DNA of 5,120 bases from Acidobacteriaceae bacterium. GTDB taxonomy: Bacteria > Acidobacteriota > Terriglobia > Terriglobales > Acidobacteriaceae. Of the stretch, positions 1-5,120 are shown piece by piece. Below the pieces are notes generated by a model. That model did not search any database, was not told the DNA's origin, and saw nothing but the letters and a program-made list of their open reading frames with translations. Position 1 is the first letter of the stretch; each line of letters begins with the position of its first letter. The stretch is taken from the NCBI GenBank assembly GCA_003165855.1, contig PMXH01000292.1, positions 18,553 through 23,672 on the forward strand, read 5' to 3'. A program made the position numbers and the translations under genes.

Positions 1-107
1 GCGAAATCTGGCTCGATGCCGCCAGCAAACTCACCCACTCCGGCCCCTACGAGTTTGTCGGCGACCACTCTTCCCGCTTCCATGCCGTACCTCCGAAGCC
101 CAGATAA
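1..107 (+). CDS. C-terminal end of an unidentified protein (partial)
   Basis: The first complete codon is at position 3 and the frame ends at a TAA at 105-107, leaving 34 residues (EIWLDAASKLTHSGPYEFVG, then DHSSRFHAVPPKPR). All three forward frames are open here. I choose this one because nearly every codon ends in C or G, as in the esterase gene that follows, and because its amino-acid mix looks like a folded protein; frame +1 gives a Ser/Pro-rich product. The rest of the gene lies off the left edge. The tail is polar and basic at the very end. I do not recognise the family and assign no function. It points the same way as the esterase gene but is separated from it by about 150 bases. Confidence 0.6.
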   Translation, partial: EIWLDAASKLTHSGPYEFVGDHSSRFHAVPPKPR

Positions 108-141
108 ATCGCATTAGCTCGCACTCGACGTTTTTAGGTGG

Positions 142-161
142 CGCAGCGCTCTAGCGCTGCG
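142..161. repeat. Short palindrome (9-bp arms, CT centre), REP-like
   Basis: CGCAGCGCT (142-150), a two-base centre CT (151-152), and AGCGCTGCG (153-161) form a perfect 9-bp inverted repeat. It lies in the intergenic stretch between the partial gene and the esterase. No T-run follows it on either strand, so it does not look like an ordinary intrinsic terminator. A TTTTT lies before it on the plus strand, which is the wrong side. Its compact form and extragenic position suit a dispersed REP-like element. A hairpin acting on mRNA ends is also possible. The rest of 108-254 shows nothing I can support. Confidence 0.5.
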
Positions 162-254
162 ATGACGGTAAACTCCTCCCGCCGCCGCCCAAGACATACA
201 ATACTTTACTTGAACCCCGGACCCTCCTCCGCTAGCCTCTGACTCAGCTAACTC

Positions 255-1454
255 ATGCCCCTCCTGGGCAATGTCAAGAGGTCTATGGATCGTCATCCCC
301 AGCCCGAAATATGCTGTGCCATCTCGGTCGCAGCAATCTGCCTCTTCTTCCTCTCCACAACCAATGCCCGCGCCCAGGAGACCAAGGAAAAGGTCGCCGT
401 CGAGGACACCGACCGCTCCTATCTCCTGCGCCTACCCCGAGGCTACGATCAGGCGCAGAAGTATCCCGTGGTCATCCTGCTGCACGGCATGAATCAGGAT
501 ACCGACGACATGGAGCGCCTCACCCGCTTCAACGAGTTAGCTGACAAAGACGGCATCATCACCGTTTATCCCAGCGCTCTCCACGGACGCTGGAATATCG
601 GCGTCCGCGCCCCGCAGCAACAGCCCATGACCAGGTCCCCGGGAGGACGAGGCCGCCACGGTGGAGGTGGAGGTGGTTATCCCGGCGGCGGCGGTGGCGG
701 TTACCCCGGTGGTGGAGGAGGTGGCTATCCCGGTGGGGGAGGAGGTGGCTATCCCGGCGGAGGCGGAGGTAGTTATCCCGGCGGCGGTCAATCCGGAGGA
801 CAAGGCAGCAGCGAAGAACACAATCAACCCGCGCCCGCCGATGACATCGAGTTTCTAAATCAAATGCTCGACCAGATCGCCCTCAAGGTCTCCGTGGACG
901 CATCGCGGATCTACGCCACAGGACTTTCCGAAGGCGGCTTCATGGCAATGAAAGTCGGCTGCGCCCTGGCCGACCGCGTTGCCGCCATTGCCCCTGTAGC
1001 CGCCGCCATGCCCAAGTCGATGATCTGCTTGCCCTCGCGTCCGATTCCCGTGGTTATGATCAACGGCACCTCCGACCCCGTGGTCCCTCACGGCGGAGGA
1101 ACCGAACACAATCTTCAACTCCCGGTCATCTCCGTCGAAGACACGGCCAAGGCGTGGGCCCGCATCGATCGCTGCGCCGAGAAACCATCCCAAACCAAGT
1201 TGCCGGCTCATGAGAAAGGTGGGATGGAAACCAAGGTCGATACCTTCGACGGCTGCCAGCAGAACGCCCAAGTGGTTTCCTACAGCATCAAGGGCGCGGG
1301 CAACACCTGGCCCGGAGGCGAACAATACGAGATCGAAAAACAAATCGGAAAAACCAGCCAGGACCTGAACGCCAACGAAACCATCTGGAGCTTTCTCATG
1401 ACGAAGAAACTCGCACCCAAAAGCGACTCAGACAACACCCCAAACGTGAAATAA
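255..1454 (+). CDS. Exported LpqC / PHB-depolymerase-like esterase with Gly-Tyr-Pro repeat insert
   Basis: This is a 399-residue alpha/beta-hydrolase resembling the LpqC / polyhydroxybutyrate depolymerase esterase family, whose members hydrolyse polyester or feruloyl/acetyl esters outside the cytoplasm. Residues 19-40 form a signal peptide (hydrophobic core, then ARA|QE, likely cleavage after 40). The fold starts at about 54; 'LLHG' at 75-78 is the oxyanion region. GLSEG at 223-227 holds the nucleophile Ser225, and NGTSDPVVP holds the acid Asp274. The family's usual GGGHTWPGG is here GAGNTWPGG, so Asn350 stands where the catalytic His is expected. Between GRWNIG (111-116) and DDIEFL (196-201) lies a low-complexity insert of about 75 residues with five GGGGGGYP-type octapeptides. 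Four cysteines after Ser225 (236, 258, 307, 334) could form disulfides after export. Without insert and signal the protein is near normal family size. The start is uncertain: ATG 255 lacks a Shine-Dalgarno site, and ATG 285 (Met11) is an alternative. The fold is sure, the substrate unknown, and activity doubtful. Confidence 0.85.
   Translation: MPLLGNVKRSMDRHPQPEICCAISVAAICLFFLSTTNARAQETKEKVAVEDTDRSYLLRLPRGYDQAQKYPVVILLHGMNQDTDDMERLTRFNELADKDGIITVYPSALHGRWNIGVRAPQQQPMTRSPGGRGRHGGGGGGYPGGGGGGYPGGGGGGYPGGGGGGYPGGGGGSYPGGGQSGGQGSSEEHNQPAPADDIEFLNQMLDQIALKVSVDASRIYATGLSEGGFMAMKVGCALADRVAAIAPVAAAMPKSMICLPSRPIPVVMINGTSDPVVPHGGGTEHNLQLPVISVEDTAKAWARIDRCAEKPSQTKLPAHEKGGMETKVDTFDGCQQNAQVVSYSIKGAGNTWPGGEQYEIEKQIGKTSQDLNANETIWSFLMTKKLAPKSDSDNTPNVK
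276..281 (+). promoter_or_regulatory. Possible ribosome binding site for an internal esterase start at 285
   Basis: AAGAGG lies 3 bases before the in-frame ATG at 285-287. The spacing is short for a Shine-Dalgarno site. The upstream ATG at 255 has no purine-rich site before it at all. This leaves open that translation begins at 285, which would give a 389-residue product whose hydrophobic signal segment sits closer to the N-terminus. Confidence 0.3.
660..779 (+). repeat. In-frame 24-base tandem repeat, 5 units (GGGGGGYP octapeptide)
   Basis: Five consecutive 24-base units encode Gly(6)-Tyr-Pro, with tyrosines exactly eight residues apart at 142, 150, 158, 166 and 174 of the esterase. The last unit reads GGGGGSYP. 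Units 3 and 4 differ by one base, which suggests a fairly recent duplication. The other units differ at many synonymous third positions but keep the peptide, which suggests the peptide sequence is maintained. The array is followed by three more glycines and a Gln/Ser/Gly-rich tail up to about residue 185. Confidence 0.9.
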
Positions 1455-1460
1455 GTCGTA

Positions 1461-1481
1461 GAACTGAGAACTGACAACTGT
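1461..1481. repeat. Three tandem heptamers between convergent genes
   Basis: GAACTGA, GAACTGA and CAACTGT follow one another at 1461-1467, 1468-1474 and 1475-1481, in the 31-base gap between the esterase stop and the guaA stop. The first two copies are identical; the third differs at its first and last base. The gap contains no convincing GC-rich hairpin, so I do not call a terminator here. Confidence 0.45.
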
Positions 1482-1485
1482 TTTC

Positions 1486-3063
1486 TCACTCCCACTCAAT
1501 CGTTCCCGGAGGCTTGGAGGTAATGTCATACACCACGCGATTCACACCCTTCACTTCATTCACAATTCGCGTGGACATATTTTTCAGCACTTCGTGCGGC
1601 AGTGCAACCCAATCGGCGGTCATGCCATCCTCCGAACTCACCGCCCGGATCGCGCATGTGTAAGCATATGTCCGCATGTCGCCCATCACGCCCACCGACA
1701 TAACCGGCAGCAGCACGGCAAACGACTGCCAAATCTTCGTGTACAGCCCCGCGTTTTTTATCTCCGTCACCACAATCTCATCGCACTCCCGCAGGACCCC
1801 CAGCCGCTCCGGCGTCACTTCCCCCAACACCCGCACCGCCAGCCCGGGGCCCGGGAACGGCTGCCGCTGCAAAATCTCTTCGGGCATCCCCAGGTCGCGT
1901 CCAATTTTGCGGACTTCGTCTTTGAACAAATCCTTCAGCGGCTCGATCAGCTTCAGCTTCATTTTTTCCGGCAGCCCGCCCACGTTGTGATGCGACTTGA
2001 TCACCTGCGACGGCCCCCGCACCGACCGCGATTCGATCACGTCCGGATAAAGCGTTCCTTGCACCAGATAATCGACGCTTCCCTCTTCTTTTTCGATGCG
2101 ATGAGCTTCGTCTTCAAACACCGCGATGAATTCGTTGCCGATAATTTTTCTTTTAGTCTCCGGATCGCTCACGCCCTTGAGCTTGTCCAGAAAGCGATCC
2201 GTAGCATCGACGGCATCCAGGCGCAGACCCAGCTTGTCGCGCAGCGTCTGCTGCACTTTCTCGAACTCGTTCTTGCGCAGCACACCGTTGTTCACAAAGA
2301 TGCAGGTCAGCCGCGACTTTCCGCTCGCATCGCGCAGCGCGCGATCCACCAGGACTGCCGCAACCGACGAATCCACACCACCCGATAGCGCGCAGATCGC
2401 GTGCCCGCTGCCCACCACGTGCTTCACTTGCTCGACCGTCGAGTCGATGAAGTGCTGCGGCGTCCACAATGCCTCCGCGCCGCAGATCCGGAACACAAAG
2501 TTGCGCAGGATCTCCGTACCGTTTCGCGTGTGGTGAACTTCCGGATGGAACTGCACCGCATACCACTTCTTCGCTACGTTCTGTATTCCCGCAACTGCGT
2601 GAGAGGTCTTCGCGGTCAGCTCAAAGCCGGAAGGCAGTTCCAGCGCTTCGTCTCCATGCGACATCCACACTTGCTGCCGCCTCGCCAGCCCCTGGAACAG
2701 CACCGACTCGGCCACAAAGTCGATTTCCGCATGCCCGTATTCTCGCTTATCCGCCGGCCGCACCTTGCCTCCGAGCGCGTGCACCATGAACTGCAATCCG
2801 TAGCAGATACCGAGCACAGGCAGTCCCATCTCGAAGACACGCGGATCGGCCGGCGGCGCATCTTTGTCATAGACCGACCATGGCGCCCCCGAGAGCACAA
2901 TGCCCACAGGCGCATGGCTCCTGACTTCGTCAAGCGACGCCGTGCAGGGCAGCACCACGGAGAAAACATTTTGCTCGCGGATGCGGCGCGCGATGAGTTG
3001 CGTAGTTTGCGCGCCGAAGTCGAGGATGACGATGGACTGGTTCAGTCTGGATTGGGTTTCCAC
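1486..3063 (-). CDS. guaA: GMP synthase (glutamine-hydrolysing)
   Basis: It makes GMP from XMP, ATP and glutamine in the cytoplasm, the last step of guanine nucleotide synthesis. From the GTG at 3063 it has 525 residues, the usual length. The N-terminal class I glutamine amidotransferase domain (about 8-195) has the nucleophile Cys87 in GICYG, with His173 and Glu175 in QFHPEV. The ATP-pyrophosphatase domain follows, with the P-loop SGGVDSS at 227-233 and KSHHNVGG near 356-363. The C-terminal dimerisation domain has QPFPGPGLAVRVLGE near 401-415 and ends in the family's typical KPPGTIEWE. The frame stays open to an ATG at 3150, but that start adds 29 residues unlike the family and overlaps the upstream gene by 29 bases. 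I therefore prefer GTG 3063, whose ribosome site is weak (GAGA). Unusual residues: ILDFGAQTTQ where DFGSQYTQ is common, LSGAPWSV for LSGGPxSV, and FVNNGVLR for FVDNGLLR. It is the last of three minus-strand genes. Confidence 0.95.
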   Translation of the reverse strand: METQSRLNQSIVILDFGAQTTQLIARRIREQNVFSVVLPCTASLDEVRSHAPVGIVLSGAPWSVYDKDAPPADPRVFEMGLPVLGICYGLQFMVHALGGKVRPADKREYGHAEIDFVAESVLFQGLARRQQVWMSHGDEALELPSGFELTAKTSHAVAGIQNVAKKWYAVQFHPEVHHTRNGTEILRNFVFRICGAEALWTPQHFIDSTVEQVKHVVGSGHAICALSGGVDSSVAAVLVDRALRDASGKSRLTCIFVNNGVLRKNEFEKVQQTLRDKLGLRLDAVDATDRFLDKLKGVSDPETKRKIIGNEFIAVFEDEAHRIEKEEGSVDYLVQGTLYPDVIESRSVRGPSQVIKSHHNVGGLPEKMKLKLIEPLKDLFKDEVRKIGRDLGMPEEILQRQPFPGPGLAVRVLGEVTPERLGVLRECDEIVVTEIKNAGLYTKIWQSFAVLLPVMSVGVMGDMRTYAYTCAIRAVSSEDGMTADWVALPHEVLKNMSTRIVNEVKGVNRVVYDITSKPPGTIEWE

Positions 3064-3121
3064 GGATGAGTTTCTCAAATCGGATGCTTCGTGTAAAGCG
3101 CCGCAAGCAAGAGGAATCAAA

Positions 3122-4171
3122 CTATGTCTCAACCGCCAGGTTCGGAACATCGCTCAGAATCGGCTCGTCACGGTCGATAGTGGTTTGGAGCGAAGCGACA
3201 TTTCCCGTCGGAGATGTGGCCGGCGGAAGCAACGACGACGCGGGCACAGTCTCCGACATTTCCGCGATGCAGATGTATCCGGCGAGGCGCGCGATATATA
3301 ACCAGTCTACCACCGCGAAATACGCGAGCGTCACGAGCAGAATGCAGGCGATTACTAATCGCGACGGCGCGAACTGGATGAGGCTCAGCGGCAGCGAAAC
3401 AACCGTCGTAGCGACGCTGAAAGCAACGAAATGCGCAAGGCTGGTCCAAGCGCTCACCGCCAATACTGGTCCCAACCGTTCTCGGAAAAAAGTGACAGCC
3501 GCCGCGAGCGCGCCCAAAGTGTCCTCGCCGTCACGGATCGAGAATACGCAGGCTAGCGAGAGTACCCAGTTCAACATCGGCCACGCGATGCAGATCAGAC
3601 TGGCGAGCGGCAAGAAGAGAATGAAAGCCAAGCCAGGTTGAGGGTTTGCGTCGGACGACGCGAAACCAGCAAGAATTGCCGCTCCCACGAGGGCGAGGAG
3701 TGCGGCCAGCACCGTGGCAACACGCAAGAAATGGAGACCGACGAGCCAGCGGAAGGACAGCGACTCGACCTTTTCAGAGGTTTCTGCAGAAGAGTCGTCT
3801 GCGACGTTTCGACGTCCGGCAAAGTAGTCGAGCAAGGCACGGACTGTGGCCGCGCGGCCAATGGAAGCGGTCACGATCCACAAAAGCGAAAGCGCCAGCG
3901 CCCCTAGCAAAGCGGCGAGCACGACGCGATTCAGGCTGCCGCGAAGGATGTGGGTGAGCGCACGTCCCACGAGTGCAGGGTGCCGAGTAGAAAGGAGAGC
4001 AGCGTCGGCATGGGTAACGGGTAAGGTGTTGAGATACTCGAAAAACGAAAACAGAAGCAAAGCCCAGGCGGTTGCCCCGAGCGTCCAGCGCCAGGCGATT
4101 TCGGCGAAGGTGAGCGTAGGGCGGCGAAAGGCGGCGCGAAAGCCTTCGAGCGTGGGCGAGACCTGGGACAT
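3122..4171 (-). CDS. Multi-pass inner-membrane protein of unknown function
   Basis: The product has 349 residues and no family motif I recognise. Hydrophobic stretches suggest about six membrane segments, at roughly 28-47, 82-104, 146-170, 180-210 (long, perhaps two), 235-262 and 270-298. The N-terminus is polar with a basic patch (FRAAFRR, 11-17). A charged loop of about 30 residues (116-140, including DYFAGRRN and an Asp/Ser/Glu-rich run) separates segments 2 and 3. The last 50 residues are a soluble tail rich in Ser, Pro and Thr. There is no signal peptide, and no catalytic or transporter signature is visible. An in-frame stop lies shortly upstream, so ATG 4171 is the natural start, although no Shine-Dalgarno site sits at the right distance. 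The gene begins 40 bases after leuS and ends 58 bases before guaA, so the three may be co-transcribed. Real gene: likely, from hydrophobic pattern, codon use and spacing. Function: unknown. Confidence 0.8.
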   Translation of the reverse strand: MSQVSPTLEGFRAAFRRPTLTFAEIAWRWTLGATAWALLLFSFFEYLNTLPVTHADAALLSTRHPALVGRALTHILRGSLNRVVLAALLGALALSLLWIVTASIGRAATVRALLDYFAGRRNVADDSSAETSEKVESLSFRWLVGLHFLRVATVLAALLALVGAAILAGFASSDANPQPGLAFILFLPLASLICIAWPMLNWVLSLACVFSIRDGEDTLGALAAAVTFFRERLGPVLAVSAWTSLAHFVAFSVATTVVSLPLSLIQFAPSRLVIACILLVTLAYFAVVDWLYIARLAGYICIAEMSETVPASSLLPPATSPTGNVASLQTTIDRDEPILSDVPNLAVET

Positions 4172-4211
4172 CAGAGCTGGCTCAACGGATGCTCACCCTC
4201 CTCGTGAAATA

Positions 4212-5120
4212 TCATCGCACGACCAGGTTAAGCAGTTTGCCAGAGACATAGATTTTCTTGACGATCTGCTTGCCAGCGATGGCGGCCTGCACTTTTTCTT
4301 CCGCGAGGGCGCGTTCAAGAATGTGCTCTTCGCTGGCGTCGGCCGACACAACGATTTTGCCGCGCAGTTTGCCGTTGATCTGCACGGGGATTTCGAGTTC
4401 TTCTTCTTTGGCGAGCGCGGCGTCGTACTGCGGCCAGGGAGCTTTGAACAAGTTTTCCTTTTGGCCGAGCATCTCCCAAAGTTCGTGGGCAAGATAGGGC
4501 GCAAAGGGCGCGAGCAGGAGGACCAAATCGCGCTGCACCTCCGCCAGAAACGGCTTGGAGACGGCATTCCGGGCTATCGCGTCTTCCGCGCCATACAACA
4601 CATTCACCAACTCCATGATGGCCGAGATGCAGGTGTTGAAGTGCCAGCGGCCCTGGAAATCATCGCTGACACGCTTGATGGTTTGGTGGAGTTTGCGCTG
4701 GATCTGTCGTGCTGGTGGTGAGAGAGACGTTGCAGGCAACGTCTCTACGGACGAAGCTGAGGTGCTCGCGGCATTTCTTGCCACGAAGCGATAGACGCGG
4801 CCTAAGAATCTTTGTATGCCTTCGATGCCGGAATCCTGCCAGTCGAGATCGCGATCGGGCGGAGCGGCGAAGAGGCTGTAAAGGCGCGCAGCGTCAGCGC
4901 CGTAGCGCGCGACCATTTCGTCAGGACTGACGACGTTGCCGAGGCTCTTCGACATTTTCGCGCCATCTTTGATGACCATGCCCTGAGTGAAGAGGCGTTC
5001 GGCGGGTTCGTCGTTGGTGATGAGGCCCATGTCGCGCATGAACTTGGTCCAGAAGCGCGAATAGATGAGGTGCAAGATGGCGTGCTCGACGCCGCCGATG
5101 TACTGGTCGATCGGGAACCA
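4212..5120 (-). CDS. leuS: Leucyl-tRNA synthetase, C-terminal third (5' end off the right edge)
   Basis: This class I synthetase charges tRNA(Leu) with leucine in the cytoplasm. The 302 residues present start inside the catalytic domain at [15 protein letters not shown], typical of bacterial LeuRS, and continue unbroken from the window edge; the TTG at 5075 is an internal codon, not a start. The KMSKS loop ([16 protein letters not shown]) has its five residues at 55-59 of this fragment. The helical anticodon-binding domain follows (FLGRVYRFV, then [46 protein letters not shown]). The small C-terminal domain has [10 protein letters not shown] and ends GKLLNLVVR. The HIGH motif and editing domain lie outside the window; the whole protein is usually about 820-870 residues. 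A Ser/Thr/Ala/Pro-rich linker at about 116-137 contains a palindromic DNA repeat read in frame as VETLPATSL. It heads the minus-strand gene run. Confidence 0.95.
   Translation of the reverse strand, partial: WFPIDQYIGGVEHAILHLIYSRFWTKFMRDMGLITNDEPAERLFTQGMVIKDGAKMSKSLGNVVSPDEMVARYGADAARLYSLFAAPPDRDLDWQDSGIEGIQRFLGRVYRFVARNAASTSASSVETLPATSLSPPARQIQRKLHQTIKRVSDDFQGRWHFNTCISAIMELVNVLYGAEDAIARNAVSKPFLAEVQRDLVLLLAPFAPYLAHELWEMLGQKENLFKAPWPQYDAALAKEEELEIPVQINGKLRGKIVVSADASEEHILERALAEEKVQAAIAGKQIVKKIYVSGKLLNLVVR
4723..4746. repeat. Palindromic repeat element inside the leuS coding sequence
   Basis: AGAGACGTTGC (4723-4733), a two-base centre AG (4734-4735), and GCAACGTCTCT (4736-4746) form a perfect 11-bp inverted repeat. 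On the leuS strand it reads with a CT centre and encodes VETLPATSL. From memory it resembles the dispersed GTAGAGACGTTGC-type palindromes of cyanobacterial and some acidobacterial genomes; on the minus strand the left arm does continue outward as GTAGAGAC. The other flank does not extend symmetrically. Such an exact palindrome is unexpected in constrained coding sequence and suggests an inserted element that kept the reading frame. Confidence 0.7.

Noticed and set aside
142..161. Intrinsic terminator for the partial left-hand gene
   Set aside because: The hairpin is GC-rich but is followed by ATGACGG rather than a T-run, so the key second element is missing.
197..202. TACAAT as a -10 promoter element upstream of the esterase
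   Set aside because: No TTGACA-like -35 box is found about 17 bases upstream (that region reads CTCC-rich), so the match alone is too weak to call.
855..1343. A 162-codon open frame on the minus strand opposite the esterase
   Set aside because: Antisense shadow of the Ser225/Asp274 region, whose catalytic motifs read correctly on the plus strand.
1594..2388. A 264-codon open frame on the plus strand opposite guaA
   Set aside because: It lies antisense within guaA and its product is rich in His, Arg, Gln and Pro, as expected from a reverse reading of GC-rich codons. GuaA motifs on the other strand are unmistakable.
2401..3069. A 222-codon open frame on the plus strand
   Set aside because: Antisense shadow of the guaA amidotransferase domain, rich in Arg and His, with no recognisable motif.
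3064..3150. Longer GuaA starting at ATG 3150
   Set aside because: The 29 extra residues do not look like GuaA and would overlap the end of the upstream gene; the family's N-terminus aligns just after GTG 3063.
4197..4202. AGGAGG on the minus strand as ribosome site for the membrane protein
   Set aside because: It is 25 bases from the ATG at 4171, too far for a Shine-Dalgarno site, and no in-frame start codon lies at a suitable distance.
3846..4721. A 291-codon open frame on the plus strand spanning the membrane gene and leuS
   Set aside because: It runs antisense across two well-supported minus-strand genes and has no motif of its own.

Overview
The window looks like chromosomal DNA from a GC-rich, Gram-negative-type soil bacterium. 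My best guess is Acidobacteriota (Koribacter/Terriglobales-like). This is inferred from the style of the GuaA and LeuRS proteins, the strong preference for C or G at third codon positions, and short palindromic repeats of a kind I associate with such genomes. No marker here proves the phylum.

Layout, left to right. (1) Positions 1-107 hold the last 34 codons of an unidentified plus-strand gene. (2) A 147-base intergenic stretch (108-254) carries a near-perfect palindrome at 142-161 and nothing else I can support. (3) 255-1454 (+) encodes an exported alpha/beta-hydrolase of the LpqC / polyhydroxybutyrate-depolymerase-like esterase family. A five-unit glycine/tyrosine/proline octapeptide array interrupts its fold, and the usual catalytic histidine position is occupied by asparagine. 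(4) A 31-base convergent gap (1455-1485) contains three copies of a heptamer. (5) From the right edge to 1486, three minus-strand genes run leftward in the order leuS (C-terminal third, entering from the right edge), a multi-pass membrane protein of unknown function, and guaA (GMP synthase). The gaps between them are 40 and 58 bases, so they may share a transcript.

The two housekeeping enzymes (leucyl-tRNA synthetase and GMP synthase) are in unrelated pathways, so their linkage says little about the membrane protein between them. I see no phage, transposase, CRISPR or defence genes, and no complete new system. The points worth following up are a palindromic repeat that has become part of the leuS reading frame, and the esterase with its odd repeat insert and apparent loss of a catalytic residue.
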